From: Planctomycetota bacterium
GTDB taxonomy: Bacteria; Planctomycetota; UBA1135
NCBI GenBank assembly: GCA_027623295.1
Contig: JAQBXR010000004.1
Span: forward strand, 1 to 64,000
Direction of reading: 5' to 3'
DNA: 64,000 bases
This document shows, in pieces, positions 17,136-26,968 of this stretch. Numbering within the stretch: position 1 is the first letter of the stretch; the number at the start of each line of letters is the position of its first letter. A program made the translations under genes and the position numbers. A model generated the notes under the pieces. The model worked only from the letters and a program-made list of their open reading frames with translations. It was not told the DNA's origin and ran no database searches.

Positions 17136-18224
17136 TTATTTGCGGATCACGGGAAGAACAAAAACGCTTCTTCCAACGCGATCGTTTTCCGAGAGGTGCG
17201 ACCACAAATCGCCATCGGCAGTGGCCTGGAGTTGTGGCAATACCGAAGCGAGATAAGCTTGAGCTTGCTCGGCACTTACTTTTTGCAAGGTACTCCAAAC
17301 CAGCCAATCGCGGGCTTCCAGGACCTCTGCTCCAGGTTGGCTTTCGATGCCGGGCTCAAATACAAAACGTCGTTCGCCTTGGTGTTCATACCATTGGCCA
17401 GGCGCTCCCGTGAACCAATCAGCACCTTCCGCAACGCCTATGGATTGCCAAGCCGCATGAAGAATGTCCAACAGCTCTCCAGAAACTTCATTTCCATCTC
17501 CAACGTCTAGTAGATAGGTGCGATCGCGTTGGCCGGTCTGCGGAGTGAAGGCAGAGTCGACGAATAAAGAGCGGTCATGCAGGGATTGAAAGCTCTCGAC
17601 GCGGCGCCTGCCTTCATAGGTCCAGTCCCAATGCATGGGATAGAGCACTGCGCTGTTGCTTGCGGTCCGCCAATCACTGAGCGCGACATGCGAGTCGCGT
17701 AAAGAAATGCGCGAGGGAAGAAGCTGTTCGTTCACCTCCAAAGTTAAGGTGCCCAGCTTCGTTTCCAGAGTGAACTCACCAAACTCGGCATCTTGCCATC
17801 CCCATGGGAAGCGCAAGGCGTGCCAGCGGAGGATGCTCTCTTTCCACAGCTCTAAGGGTTCATATTCTTCGAATTCCTTGTTGTGCTTTTGCACCCAGCA
17901 TTCTTCCGCGGAGGCCAGCAAGAAGGTGTTGGTATAGAAGCCAGCGCTCATGACTTTGAACTGCATGCGGGAGCTGCCACCAAGTAAGAGTTCTCCATCC
18001 TGAGGCATAACTTGGTCTTCTAAGTGAAAGGCCAATTCTCCAACCAAACGAAACTGCTTGTCGGGACCAATGGGTTCCTTTACTGCCATGCCCCGCGCTT
18101 CGGCATACTTCGCTAAAGGAGGAACCAGCGGCACCTGCACCTCGGGCTCCGGTTCCGGGGCGCCATCGCCGCAACTTCCAAGAAGCGCAACCAGGCCTAC
18201 CGTGAACCAGAATTGATTTTTCAT
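17136..18224 (-). CDS. Hypothetical lipoprotein
   Basis: A 362-residue protein with a lipoprotein signal peptide (MKNQFWFTVGLVALLGSC, Cys18) followed by an acidic/proline linker rich in EPEPE. No domain is recognised. The body has regular beta-strand-like segments (FGEFTLETKLGTLTLEVNEQ) that suggest a secreted beta-rich fold. ATG 18224 overlaps the upstream aminotransferase stop (ATGA), so the two are one transcription unit. A longer frame from 18236 lacks support. Confidence 0.7.
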   Translation of the reverse strand: MKNQFWFTVGLVALLGSCGDGAPEPEPEVQVPLVPPLAKYAEARGMAVKEPIGPDKQFRLVGELAFHLEDQVMPQDGELLLGGSSRMQFKVMSAGFYTNTFLLASAEECWVQKHNKEFEEYEPLELWKESILRWHALRFPWGWQDAEFGEFTLETKLGTLTLEVNEQLLPSRISLRDSHVALSDWRTASNSAVLYPMHWDWTYEGRRRVESFQSLHDRSLFVDSAFTPQTGQRDRTYLLDVGDGNEVSGELLDILHAAWQSIGVAEGADWFTGAPGQWYEHQGERRFVFEPGIESQPGAEVLEARDWLVWSTLQKVSAEQAQAYLASVLPQLQATADGDLWSHLSENDRVGRSVFVLPVIRK

Positions 18225-19393
18225 GCACCTGCCCAACGCAGTAATCTAGAGTTCGCAGCCTCCAGGGTTTCAATCTTCTTAGCGTAGCAAAAGCGCACCA
18301 GGTGCTTGCCGTCTGCCGGATCACTGTAGAAAGAAGAACCCGGCACGGTGGCCACGCCAGCATCTCTGACTAAACGCATGGCGAATTCCACATCGGTCTC
18401 TTCACGACGCTGATGGCCGCGTACATCCACCATGGCGTAGTAAGCGCCTTCGGGGATTTCGCAGGGGAAGCCGGCGGCGTTGAGGCCATCGACCATCACG
18501 CTGCGTCGCGCCCGATATTCTTCGCGCATTTTGACATAGTAATCGTCTTCCCAGAGCAGGGCTTCTGCGACCGCTTCCTGAAGTGGGGCCGGCGCCCCGA
18601 CGGTCAAAAAATCATGCACTTTGCGAATGCCGCTGGTCATGTTGGGCGGGGAAATAATCCAGCCCACGCGCCAACCGGTCACACTAAAGGTTTTAGAGGC
18701 ACCCGAAATAACAATCGTGCGCTCGGCCATGCCCGGCTCTAAAAGTGGGCAATGATGATCCCCGGTGTAAAGAATCTCCTCGTAAATCTCATCGGTGAAG
18801 AGGATCAAATCGCGCTCAATCACGAACTCGCACAACTCCTTTAGCTCAGCGCGCGTGAAGACACGGCCAGTCGGGTTGTGGGGAGTATTCAAAACTACTG
18901 CACGCGTTTTAGGGCCAGAAGCCTTACGCATAGCATCGATGTCGAGGGTGAAGCCATTCCCCATTGGAACGAAGAGGGGGATGGCACCGGCCAGGATGGC
19001 ATCGGGGCCGTAGTTCTCGTAGAAGGGCTCTGGAACGAGAAACTCATCACCGGGATCGAGCACACCCATCATGGCGGCAATCATGGCTTCGGTGGCACCG
19101 CAACAAACGGTGACTTGCGCATCAGGATCAATGCTCACCCCACGGCGCTTCAACATGTATTCGCCAATCGAGGCCCGCAAACCATCACTGCCCCAGGTGA
19201 CAGCGTATTGGTTGAGGTCATCTCGGATCCACTTCACCGCAGCTTCCTTCAGCGCGTGGGGTGCAGGGAAATCGGGGAAGCCTTGTGCGAGGTTGATCGC
19301 ATTGTGTTCACGTGCAACCCGGGTCATCTCGCGGATGACGGACTCGGAGAAGCGGCTAGCTTTTTTTGATTCGCGGAGTTCGGGTTCACCCAT
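18221..19393 (-). CDS. Class I/II pyridoxal-phosphate aminotransferase
   Basis: A 390-residue fold-type I aminotransferase. Visible: INLAQGFPDFPAP (substrate-entry loop), the NTPHNPTG motif at about residues 169-176, DEIYEEI (201-207), the Schiff-base lysine K234 in SGASKTFSVTGWRVG, and the C-terminal VRFCYAK strand with the carboxylate-binding Arg. The AQGFPDF pattern is typical of kynurenine/glutamine-transaminase-like and methionine-type enzymes, but the amino donor cannot be fixed. It heads a two-gene unit with the downstream lipoprotein. Confidence 0.9.
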   Translation of the reverse strand: MGEPELRESKKASRFSESVIREMTRVAREHNAINLAQGFPDFPAPHALKEAAVKWIRDDLNQYAVTWGSDGLRASIGEYMLKRRGVSIDPDAQVTVCCGATEAMIAAMMGVLDPGDEFLVPEPFYENYGPDAILAGAIPLFVPMGNGFTLDIDAMRKASGPKTRAVVLNTPHNPTGRVFTRAELKELCEFVIERDLILFTDEIYEEILYTGDHHCPLLEPGMAERTIVISGASKTFSVTGWRVGWIISPPNMTSGIRKVHDFLTVGAPAPLQEAVAEALLWEDDYYVKMREEYRARRSVMVDGLNAAGFPCEIPEGAYYAMVDVRGHQRREETDVEFAMRLVRDAGVATVPGSSFYSDPADGKHLVRFCYAKKIETLEAANSRLLRWAGA

Positions 19394-19400
19394 GACGCAA

Positions 19401-20408
19401 TTATTGCGTCATCAGGGGTCTCCAGCTATCCGGATCTGGACCAAGATCGCGTCCGTGGATACGGACCAAGGCGGCACGTGCCGCTCCGGCGGTCAATCCG
19501 CTTGGATCCCGCAGTGCATTGACCAGTGGTTGAGTCGAAGCCGTGGAGCCGATTTGCCCCAATCCATAAGCGGCGGCAGTGCGTACATCGGGTGCCATAT
19601 CGCCAGCAAGCATGTCGGTGAGCTGCGGCAAGGCAATGTTGGCATGAATTAGGCCAAGGCTCAAGGTGGACTGAGCGCGCACACTTGGATCAGGTGAGTT
19701 GATCAAACTTAAAAGTGCCGAGACCATGGTCCCATCGGAATCGACGCCAGTCTTGATTGCAATCTGGAAAATAGCGAAGGCGGCGTTGCTGTGGATCTCG
19801 CTGGTGGCGTTTGGATCGATCACGGCAGCATGAATTGGTGCCATGGAGGTAAACGGATCGGCCAAAACTCCAAGACCCAGCAAAGCCTTGGCGATGACAT
19901 CGGGCTCGCCATTGCTTACGCCATTGAGTAAGAGTGGGGTGACGCGGTTATCTCCAGAGAATCCAAGCGCAGCACAAGCAATGCCGCGGTTACGAGCTGC
20001 TCCACTGACGGCTTGGCTTTCCAGAAGGCCGCGATTCTTAGCCACTAACACTCCCATGGACTGGGTGGTGTACTGCACCAACTCCTGGTTCTTCGGGTCG
20101 CGCACTTGTGCCATGGATTCGGTCCACGCGCGTAGGTGACGGTCGCAATCGACGATAAGCCGACCAATCTCTGCGGCTTCTTCCGACCGATCGGAAAAGG
20201 CAGGGCGTCCGTCCAAATTGCGTTCGGCCCGCTGGTCAATCTGTGTATTGCCGGTGCTCGATACGATCGGATTATTGCCGCGTTGAACATCGGCCTGTAA
20301 CTGCTCGAGCCCTGGAAGGGCAGGGCCATCGTTAGTGGGGGCCGAACCGCAAGAGGCGACGAGCGCGAGCGGAAGCGGAAGGAGACAAGTTGCTAGGCGG
20401 GGACGCAT
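19401..20408 (-). CDS. HEAT-repeat lipoprotein
   Basis: 335 residues starting with a clear lipoprotein signal (MRPRLATCLLPLPLALVASC, Cys20). The C-terminal two-thirds is built of HEAT-like helical repeats, e.g. NRGIACAALGFSGDNRVTPL, ALLGLGVLADPFTS, AQSTLSLGLIHANIALPQL and RTAAAYGLGQIGSTASTQPL. Such repeats bind proteins; the target is unknown. ATG 20408 is chosen because it gives a proper signal peptide; the frame extends five codons upstream to a TTG. Confidence 0.8.
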   Translation of the reverse strand: MRPRLATCLLPLPLALVASCGSAPTNDGPALPGLEQLQADVQRGNNPIVSSTGNTQIDQRAERNLDGRPAFSDRSEEAAEIGRLIVDCDRHLRAWTESMAQVRDPKNQELVQYTTQSMGVLVAKNRGLLESQAVSGAARNRGIACAALGFSGDNRVTPLLLNGVSNGEPDVIAKALLGLGVLADPFTSMAPIHAAVIDPNATSEIHSNAAFAIFQIAIKTGVDSDGTMVSALLSLINSPDPSVRAQSTLSLGLIHANIALPQLTDMLAGDMAPDVRTAAAYGLGQIGSTASTQPLVNALRDPSGLTAGAARAALVRIHGRDLGPDPDSWRPLMTQ

Positions 20409-20459
20409 GGCTGGGACGTACAATATAGACCCCGGACCCCCGGGACATCTTCCCCGACC

Positions 20460-21488
20460 ATGGAACTTCTTTCAGCAATGGCCCGCGGTGGGCATGATCG
20501 CGTTGTAGCGGTCTCCCACGAGGCATCTGGGCTCCGCGCCTATATCGCTCTCCATCATTTGGGACGTGGTCCGGCCTATGGTGGTATTCGGGTGTGGAAT
20601 TACCGCACCGAGGCCGATGTCCTGTCCGATGCATTGCGCCTGTCGCGCTCAATGACCTTCAAATGTGTGCTTGCGGGTGTGCGTGGTGGTGGCGGCAAGA
20701 CTGTGGTCGATGCCAACCACCTGACCGACCGCCCGGCCGCAATGGAGGCCTTAGGGCGCGAGATTGAAGCTTTGGGTGGGGTCTATCAAACGGGGCCCGA
20801 TGCTGGCTTTACCGAGGAAGACCGCGTAGCTTTGGCGCGTGGAACCGGCCACATAGCGCACTTTCAGGGAAACGCGCAAATGCGTTCCGCCGGGGAAGCC
20901 ACTGCCGAGGGTGCAGAGTGGGGCATTCGGTCCGCATTGGATCATCTGGGAGTGACCGATTTCACCAAACTCACCATTGCCATCCAAGGTTTGGGGTCGG
21001 TGGGTGGAGCTTTGGCGCGCCGCTTTTTGAAGTTGGGATGCAAAGTCATCGGTGCCGATATTTCCGAGGCCGCTTGCGCAGCCGCCAAGGCCTATGGCGT
21101 GGAGATCATTGCCCCCTCAGACTTGTTTGAAACCCGTTGCGACGTTTTGGCTCCGTGCGCTCTTGGCGGAACTGTGCACGACTTGTCCATTTCACGCATG
21201 CGCACTTCGGTAGTTGCAGGCATGGCGAACAACACTTTGGGTCATCAACAACAAGCAGAGCTACTGCGCGATCGCGGGATTTTGTACCTGCCCGACTTCG
21301 TGTTGAATGCTGGCGCTTTGATTGAAGGCGCTGGCTTCGGTCAAACCGGACGCGAAGACTGGTCGGAAGAATTGCGTGGTATTGGCAAAACGATGACCGA
21401 GATTCTTCAACGTAGTGAGGCGGAAGATGCCTCGACGATGGCGGTTGCCGTCGCAATGGCAAAGGAACGGGTAGAGAAAAATGGCTAA
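20460..21488 (+). CDS. Leucine dehydrogenase (Glu/Leu/Phe/Val dehydrogenase family)
   Basis: A 342-residue amino-acid dehydrogenase. The catalytic lysines fall at K68 (MTFKCVLAGV) and K80 (RGGGGKTVV), the same spacing and numbers as in known leucine dehydrogenases. PAYGGIR (38-44) and the Rossmann loop GLGSVGGALARRF are also present. It would deaminate branched-chain amino acids with NAD+ in the cytoplasm. The stop overlaps the ATG of a short frame (21481) that runs into the iron-sulfur operon. Confidence 0.9.
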   Translation: MELLSAMARGGHDRVVAVSHEASGLRAYIALHHLGRGPAYGGIRVWNYRTEADVLSDALRLSRSMTFKCVLAGVRGGGGKTVVDANHLTDRPAAMEALGREIEALGGVYQTGPDAGFTEEDRVALARGTGHIAHFQGNAQMRSAGEATAEGAEWGIRSALDHLGVTDFTKLTIAIQGLGSVGGALARRFLKLGCKVIGADISEAACAAAKAYGVEIIAPSDLFETRCDVLAPCALGGTVHDLSISRMRTSVVAGMANNTLGHQQQAELLRDRGILYLPDFVLNAGALIEGAGFGQTGREDWSEELRGIGKTMTEILQRSEAEDASTMAVAVAMAKERVEKNG

Positions 21489-21639
21489 AGAAGACCTGCA
21501 ATCCTGGATTGACCAGTTGCAAGAGCAGCATGGTTTTTTTAGGCTTCCCGAAACTCTTCAAGCCAAATCATTTGGATGGCTTCGAGAATCTTCTCATTGC
21601 ACTTGTCGCGTTCTCCGACGAAACCCGGCAGCGCCATGA
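21481..21639 (+). CDS. Short frame after leucine dehydrogenase, possible gene remnant
   Basis: A 52-codon frame whose ATG overlaps the preceding stop (ATGGCTAA), as coupled genes do. The first 19 codons (MAKEDLQSWIDQLQEQHGF) lie outside any other gene and look like the amphipathic start of a real protein. The rest reads antisense through iscX. It may be the stump of a gene cut off by a rearrangement that placed the iron-sulfur operon here, or a chance frame. No family is recognised. Confidence 0.2.
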   Translation: MAKEDLQSWIDQLQEQHGFFRLPETLQAKSFGWLRESSHCTCRVLRRNPAAP

Positions 21640-21745
21640 CTTTGTCGATGAGATCGGTAAAGCGAATCGTGAGTGGATCAAAATCCGGCTCGGCTTCCCA
21701 TAAGGCATAGCCGATGTCCTCCACACTGTTCCATTGCAGTTCCAC
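21539..21745 (-). CDS. iscX: Iron-sulfur assembly protein IscX
   Basis: A 68-residue acidic protein matching IscX: DIGYALWEAEPDFDP, IRFTDLIDKVMALPGF, and NEKILEAIQMIWLEEF at the C-terminus. IscX binds the IscS desulfurase and modulates it. The start is GTG 21745, preceded at a good distance by GAAGGAG (21754-21760), which also overlaps the end of fdx. Longer in-frame ATG starts lie inside fdx and are rejected. It is the last gene of the isc operon. Confidence 0.9.
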   Translation of the reverse strand: MELQWNSVEDIGYALWEAEPDFDPLTIRFTDLIDKVMALPGFVGERDKCNEKILEAIQMIWLEEFREA

Positions 21746-21750
21746 CGTTC

Positions 21751-22101
21751 TTACTCCTTCACCATGTTGCGGTTCCACGATGGGATTTCCACCACCAAGT
21801 CTTTGCTGCCATCGGGCACTGCTTGGCACGCTAAGCGACTTTGCAAGGTGAGCCCCGGCGCGCTGTCGAGCATGTCTTCTTCGTCGTCGCTAGCATCCGG
21901 AATGGAATCTCCGCCTTCTTTCACGATGACATGGCAAGTCGAACAAGCTGCAATGCCGCCACAAGCGTGGTCGAGGTCGATGTCGGCATCGAGTGCAATT
22001 TGCAAAAGCCCACCGCGCAATCCGTCACGTGGCTCTTTGAGTGAAGAGGGATCGACTTCGACAGTCTTGCCCAAAGGTTGAAAGGTGATTTTGTAGCTCA
22101 T
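21751..22101 (-). CDS. fdx: ISC-type [2Fe-2S] ferredoxin
   Basis: A 116-residue adrenodoxin-like ferredoxin. Cluster ligands are C47, C53 and C56 in HACGGIAACSTCHV, and C92 in RLACQAV. The acidic stretch DASDDEEDMLDSAPG is typical of ISC ferredoxins. It supplies electrons for cluster assembly on IscU. It starts inside the stop of hscA (4-base overlap) and is followed by iscX with a six-base gap. Confidence 0.95.
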   Translation of the reverse strand: MSYKITFQPLGKTVEVDPSSLKEPRDGLRGGLLQIALDADIDLDHACGGIAACSTCHVIVKEGGDSIPDASDDEEDMLDSAPGLTLQSRLACQAVPDGSKDLVVEIPSWNRNMVKE

Positions 22102-23993
22102 TCGTCGATAAGGTCAGAGACTTTACGGTTGCGCACGGTTTCGGTCGCAACTTGGTTCATGAGAAGCTCGGCGAGAGGGTTCGCCGCTTCCTCGAGTTCA
22201 TCGAGGATTCCCTTCAATGGATTTGGGTCGTGAATGTCATCGACATCTTCCGAATCTTCATAGGCATCTTCCAAACGCTCGAGTGCCGTTTCGTCCATGC
22301 GTGCCCGCGCGATGTCCATGTGCTTGGCGACCGCATGACGTACATTTTTCAACTGACCACGCAAATCCATTGTCCGACGCGTGACCAGATCTTCTTCTGC
22401 GTTTTCCCAGGCATCGGCGAGCATGCTTTCCACTTCTTCGTCGGTGAGTCCGTGCTTGGGAGTAACCACGGTTTCTGCAGCGACGCCACTGCGCTCTTCC
22501 ATGGCGCGGACGTGGAGCACTCCATCGGCATCGAGGCTAAAGCGTACGCCAATCTGCGGGAGACCGGCAGGCTGCGGTGGGATGCCGCGCAAAATGAACT
22601 CGCCTAAAGTGCGGTTGTCCTTCGCTAACTCGCGCTCGCCTTGGATGATGGTGAACTTCACTGCAGACTGGCCATCGACGAAAGTGGTAAAGCCTTCTTT
22701 GGCTTGCGCCGGGATGGCGGAGTTGCGGTTAATCAACTTTGAGACGGTGCCTTCAGCGGTGGCGATGCCAAGCGAGAGCGGGGTGACGTCAAGCAGAAGG
22801 GCGTTACGTACAGAGCCTCCGAGAACTCCAGCCTGGATAGCTGCGCCCAGCGCAACCACTTGATCTGGATTGAGCTCATCGCTGGCGGGCTGGTTGAAGA
22901 ACTGCGCAACCGCAGCCTTCACCAATGGCACGCGGGTAGATCCGCCGACCAACAATACGTCGGAAATGTCCTCTGGGGTGAGGCCGGCATCTTGCAGTGC
23001 CAAAGCACAGCCGTTCAAAGTGCGTTGCACCAGTGGAGTAATCCACGTTTGGAACATACGCCAATCGATGTCTTTGCGGTATGCAATACCCGCCGATGGA
23101 TCGTGGTACACGAACTCGGCACTCTCGGAAGCGGACAAGGCCTTCTTCGTTTTCTCGGCAATCATGCGCAGAGCGGTGCGCGCTGCTGGGTCCGATAGAA
23201 CATCGATGCCTGACCTTTGCTGAATTTCTGCAGCGACATGCACCATGATGGCACGATCAAAGTCATCGCCACCGAGATGGGTATCGCCGGAAGTTGCAAG
23301 TACACGGAAAACGCCTTCTTGCAATTCCAAAATGCTGACATCGAAGGTGCCGCCGCCAAGGTCGAAAATGACCACCCGCGCAGCCTTCTTCTTGTCCAAG
23401 CCATAGGCCAAAGCTGCTGCGGTAGGTTCCGAAACCATGCGCAGGACTTCTAGTCCAGCCAGTTGTGCAGCGCGCCGCGTGGCTTGGCGTTGTGCGTCGT
23501 CGAAGTAAGCCGGCACGGTAATCACCGCGCGCCTCAACCTTTCGGGAGGCAACTTGAGCTGCTTGACGGCGCGGTCGCGGCATGCAGCCAGAATTTGTGC
23601 GCTGACTTCTTCCGGAGTGATCAAGCGATCGCCTAGATCGATTTTCACAATCTTGCGTTCTCCGGACTCGACTAAGTCATAGGGCAGAGTTGCGCGTTCG
23701 ACTACGAGGTCCTCTAGCCCACGTCCAATCAAACGCTTGGCCGAAAAGATGGTGCGTTTTGGATCTAAGCGCGAACGTTCGATGGCAGCTTGTCCGACTA
23801 CAGGGGAGCCATCGATTGGATAAGAAACCACCGATGGCAACAAGGCTTCGCCATCTTCATTGCACAAAACACGGGCCTCGCCATGCTGAAACACCGCAAC
23901 CAAACTGTGCGTAGTTCCAAGATCAATGCCAAGAATGGGGTCGGCGCTTTCATCGGCCGAGAAGTTTTGCCCGTAAATGGGGAGCTCAATCAT
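22098..23993 (-). CDS. hscA: Hsp70-type iron-sulfur chaperone HscA
   Basis: A 631-residue Hsp70 protein. The ATPase domain shows [43 protein letters not shown] and [14 protein letters not shown]. The substrate domain and helical lid follow. The context between hscB and fdx, and the shorter length than DnaK, identify HscA. It binds the LPPVK segment of IscU, which is present in the iscU product here, and releases the cluster with HscB as co-chaperone. Overlaps hscB and fdx by four bases each. Confidence 0.95.
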   Translation of the reverse strand: MIELPIYGQNFSADESADPILGIDLGTTHSLVAVFQHGEARVLCNEDGEALLPSVVSYPIDGSPVVGQAAIERSRLDPKRTIFSAKRLIGRGLEDLVVERATLPYDLVESGERKIVKIDLGDRLITPEEVSAQILAACRDRAVKQLKLPPERLRRAVITVPAYFDDAQRQATRRAAQLAGLEVLRMVSEPTAAALAYGLDKKKAARVVIFDLGGGTFDVSILELQEGVFRVLATSGDTHLGGDDFDRAIMVHVAAEIQQRSGIDVLSDPAARTALRMIAEKTKKALSASESAEFVYHDPSAGIAYRKDIDWRMFQTWITPLVQRTLNGCALALQDAGLTPEDISDVLLVGGSTRVPLVKAAVAQFFNQPASDELNPDQVVALGAAIQAGVLGGSVRNALLLDVTPLSLGIATAEGTVSKLINRNSAIPAQAKEGFTTFVDGQSAVKFTIIQGERELAKDNRTLGEFILRGIPPQPAGLPQIGVRFSLDADGVLHVRAMEERSGVAAETVVTPKHGLTDEEVESMLADAWENAEEDLVTRRTMDLRGQLKNVRHAVAKHMDIARARMDETALERLEDAYEDSEDVDDIHDPNPLKGILDELEEAANPLAELLMNQVATETVRNRKVSDLIDE

Positions 23994-24526
23994 GACTGGA
24001 ACATGGTGGTTATTTGCAGGCCATCAAGTGTGCGCTGCAGGTAAACCGCTTCGGTGAGAAGAGCGCGTAAAGGAGTCAGGGTGCCGGGGCAGTAATCGGC
24101 AGCCTTCCACGCGCGGAAAGAATCTCTGAGTTGTTCAACACGGTGGGCGATGTCCTCTTGAATGCGGCGACGCATCTCCCCGATGCGAACGACATCGTCG
24201 CTTTTCAAAGCATCGTCAGCTTCTTCTTTTAGCTCCATCATTCTCATGAGGAATGCCGCAGAGGAAGTCTGGTCGGTGCCTTCGTTTAAGGCAAAGCCGG
24301 AAAGTGCAAGTAAGGTTTCAGCGCGTTGCAATGGGCTCGACAACATGGCAAAGGCCTCATTCAGGTCCGCCATGTGGTCTTCCGCTTTGTCACGCTGCTC
24401 CTCAGTACCCAAAGCGAAGCGATCCGGATGCCACTGCAAGCTCGCCTTAATCAAAGCGCCGCGCAAAACGCAGTCGTCGAGATCAAACCCGCGGGGCAGG
24501 TTGAGGAGTTGAAAGGGATCGAGCAC
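23990..24526 (-). CDS. hscB: J-domain co-chaperone HscB
   Basis: A 178-residue protein with an N-terminal J domain (HPD at residues 33-35, SLQWHPDRFA) and a C-terminal three-helix domain that binds IscU. It stimulates the ATPase of HscA. Length and two-domain layout are those of HscB. It lies between iscA and hscA and overlaps hscA by four bases. Confidence 0.93.
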   Translation of the reverse strand: MLDPFQLLNLPRGFDLDDCVLRGALIKASLQWHPDRFALGTEEQRDKAEDHMADLNEAFAMLSSPLQRAETLLALSGFALNEGTDQTSSAAFLMRMMELKEEADDALKSDDVVRIGEMRRRIQEDIAHRVEQLRDSFRAWKAADYCPGTLTPLRALLTEAVYLQRTLDGLQITTMFQS

Positions 24527-24547
24527 CGCGGCCCAAGCGTGGTTGGG

Positions 24548-24901
24548 TTAAACCGAAAAGGATTCGCCGCAACCGCAAGAGCTCGCAGCGTTTGGGTTGA
24601 TGAACTGAAATCCTTTGCCTTGTAAGCCGCTGGTGTACTCCAAAGTGGTATCAACTAAATACAGCAAGGATTTTGGATCGCAGAACAAACGCACACCATC
24701 AAACTCAATGATTTCATCTCCAGCAGCCGGTGCTGGATCAAAGTTGAGAGTGTAGGTGAAGCCGGAACAGCCGCCGCCTTTGACGCCAACGCGAACGCCG
24801 GAAGTCTGAGGAAGGTTGTTCTCTGCAATCAGGCGCCTGACCTCGGCAACTGCCGTTTCGGTCATCAGAATGCGCGCATTTTGAGATTTAAGTTCAGACA
24901 T
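24548..24901 (-). CDS. iscA: A-type iron-sulfur carrier IscA
   Basis: A 117-residue HesB/IscA protein. The three conserved cysteines are C45 (GGGCSGFTY), C109 and C111 (SSCGCGESF). It acts as a carrier of iron-sulfur clusters. ATG 24901 (MSELKSQN) overlaps the end of iscU by eight bases; an upstream extension lies inside iscU and is rejected. Confidence 0.95.
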   Translation of the reverse strand: MSELKSQNARILMTETAVAEVRRLIAENNLPQTSGVRVGVKGGGCSGFTYTLNFDPAPAAGDEIIEFDGVRLFCDPKSLLYLVDTTLEYTSGLQGKGFQFINPNAASSCGCGESFSV

Positions 24902-25283
24902 TTGAGTTCTCCTGCTTGCGCTTGTAATCGGCAAGTGCTTGCTTGATGGCATCTTCCGCCAAAACGGAGCAGTGAATTTTCACTGGAGGGAGAGCAAGCT
25001 CTTCCACGATATCGACATTGCGAATCGCGGTAGCTTCCTCAACCGTTTTGCCCTTCAACCATTCGGTCGCGAGGCTAGACGATGCAATCGCCGAACCACA
25101 ACCAAAGGTTTTGAACTTGGCTTCCTTGATCACTCCATTTTCTACTTGAATTTGAAGCTTCATGACATCGCCGCACTCAGGAGCGCCGACAATACCGGTG
25201 CCAACATCGGCGGCATTCTTATCAAGGGAACCAACGTTGCGTGGGTTCTCGTAGTGATCGATGACTTTGTCGCTGTAGACCAT
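24894..25283 (-). CDS. iscU: Iron-sulfur cluster scaffold IscU
   Basis: A 129-residue scaffold protein. Ligands C37 (with D39), C62 and C105 are in place: PECGDVM, GCGSAIASS, KIHCSV. The HscA-binding LPPVK motif is at residues 98-102. It starts two bases after the iscS stop region and is followed by iscA with an overlap. All features needed for canonical ISC assembly are intact. Confidence 0.97.
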   Translation of the reverse strand: MVYSDKVIDHYENPRNVGSLDKNAADVGTGIVGAPECGDVMKLQIQVENGVIKEAKFKTFGCGSAIASSSLATEWLKGKTVEEATAIRNVDIVEELALPPVKIHCSVLAEDAIKQALADYKRKQENSNV

Positions 25284-25286
25284 GAT

Positions 25287-26516
25287 TTAGTGCCCACTCC
25301 ATTGGACTGTCGAGAGGTCGATGCCTTCCATCGCCATCTCGTAAAGGGGAGACATTTCGCGCAACTTCTTTACGGTTGCAATGGTGAGGTCAGCGGCGTG
25401 ATCCACTTCTTCCTCGGTAGTAAAGCGCCCGACGCTAAAGCGTATCGAGCTGTGTGCAAGTTCATCGCCGACGCCCAGTGCGCGTAGCACGTAGGACGGC
25501 TCCAAACTTGCGGAGGTGCATGCGGAGCCAGAGCTCACTGCAATGCCGTGCATCCCCATGAGCATGGACTCGCCTTCGACGAAGGCAAAGCTTAGATTCA
25601 GGTTAGATGCGAGACGTGCGTTTTCATCGCCGTTTATGTGCACATGGTCGAGAGCATCGGTAAGTCGCTTTTGCAAGCGGTCGCGCATGCCGGCGACAAA
25701 CTTCTGTTCGCCTTCGCGATCTGCCAAGCACAGTTCCAGTGCTTTGGCGAAACCGACAATCCCAGGAACATTCAAAGTGCCAGAGCGAGCGCCGCGTTCA
25801 TGGCCACCACCGTGTTGCACGGGTTCTAGACGGACGCGCGGGTTACGGCGACGCACGTACAAGATGCCGACGCCTTTCGGGCCGTACATTTTGTGCGCGG
25901 AAGCAGACAGGAGGTCAATGTTCATGTCTTGAACATGGATCTCTTCTTTACCGAGCGTTTGGGTGGCGTCGGTGTGGAAGAGGGTGCCTTTCGCGCGACA
26001 AATCGCACCGATTTCGGCAATCGGATGAAGCGTGCCGATTTCATTATTGCCGTGCATGATGCTGACCAGCACGGTGTCTTCGCGGATGGCGGAACGAAGC
26101 TCGTCTAGATCGATATGCCCGTTGGCATCGACGCCGAGGATGGTGATTTCCCAGCCTTCTTTGCCAAGGTACTGTGCCGGATCCAAAATCGCCTTGTGCT
26201 CGGTGGCACAAGTGATGATGTGTTTGCCTTTCGGCTTATACATCCGGGCTACACCAAGAATGGCGAGGTTGTTGGACTCGGTTGCACCGGAAGTGAATAC
26301 GATTTCACGTGCCGAGGCACCCATGGCTTCGGCAATCGACTTGCGCGAGGCATCGACCGCGCTTTCTGCATTCCACCCGAAAGAGTGATTGCGTGAGGCA
26401 GGGTTGCCAAAGGTTCCCTGAAAGTAGGGGAGCATAGCTTCGAGCACCTTAGGGTCCACCGGAGTGGTCGCTTGGTAATCGAGGTAAACCTGCTTCTCTT
26501 GAGAGGTATCGGACAT
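25287..26516 (-). CDS. iscS: Cysteine desulfurase IscS
   Basis: A 409-residue PLP enzyme that takes sulfur from cysteine for cluster assembly. PLP lysine K209 lies in [13 protein letters not shown]108 in CATEHKA, and the persulfide cysteine C333 in [10 protein letters not shown] on the long mobile loop that separates IscS from SufS/NifS-II types. It starts at the last base of the iscR stop (1-base overlap) and precedes iscU by three bases. Confidence 0.96.
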   Translation of the reverse strand: MSDTSQEKQVYLDYQATTPVDPKVLEAMLPYFQGTFGNPASRNHSFGWNAESAVDASRKSIAEAMGASAREIVFTSGATESNNLAILGVARMYKPKGKHIITCATEHKAILDPAQYLGKEGWEITILGVDANGHIDLDELRSAIREDTVLVSIMHGNNEIGTLHPIAEIGAICRAKGTLFHTDATQTLGKEEIHVQDMNIDLLSASAHKMYGPKGVGILYVRRRNPRVRLEPVQHGGGHERGARSGTLNVPGIVGFAKALELCLADREGEQKFVAGMRDRLQKRLTDALDHVHINGDENARLASNLNLSFAFVEGESMLMGMHGIAVSSGSACTSASLEPSYVLRALGVGDELAHSSIRFSVGRFTTEEEVDHAADLTIATVKKLREMSPLYEMAMEGIDLSTVQWSGH

Positions 26517-26968
26517 CAGACCGCGAATATATCGTTTTGCAGTTTAGCCTGCTGGTTTGCGCCCGCCAATTCGGCAAGGCTGTAAGTATCTAGGACCGAC
26601 TTGATGCGATTAGCAACCACGTTGATCCCGGTTTGAATGGTGCAAGATGGAGAGAGTTCACATTGCCCACCGTCGGCGCAGTCGGCCACTTTGACCGGGC
26701 CTTCCAAAATCTCGACCACGTGGGCCAAACTTAGATCTTCAGGGGATTGCATTAGGCGATATCCACCACCTGGCCCACGCACGGCTTCTACGATGCTAGC
26801 TCGGGACAATTCCTTTAGAACCTCGGCCAAAAGGCGCCTTGGCACGGTCAAATCGGCCACAATCGACTTCACGCTGGTGTAAGCGGAGCCGGACTGGGCC
26901 ATGTAGGCCAAGGCCATCAAGCCATACTCAGAGCGTTTGGTCAATCGAAGCACAACATAATATAGCAT
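26516..26968 (-). CDS. iscR: Rrf2-family iron-sulfur regulator IscR
   Basis: A 150-residue winged-helix regulator. The [2Fe-2S] cysteines C97, C103 and C109 ([16 protein letters not shown]) have exactly the C-x5-C-x5-C spacing of IscR. The recognition region RGPGGGYRL is conserved. It heads the isc operon and is expected to repress it when it carries a cluster. The ATG at 26968 gives five extra residues before the usual RLT start; GTG 26953 would give the family-like [12 protein letters not shown]. Confidence 0.92.
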   Translation of the reverse strand: MLYYVVLRLTKRSEYGLMALAYMAQSGSAYTSVKSIVADLTVPRRLLAEVLKELSRASIVEAVRGPGGGYRLMQSPEDLSLAHVVEILEGPVKVADCADGGQCELSPSCTIQTGINVVANRIKSVLDTYSLAELAGANQQAKLQNDIFAV

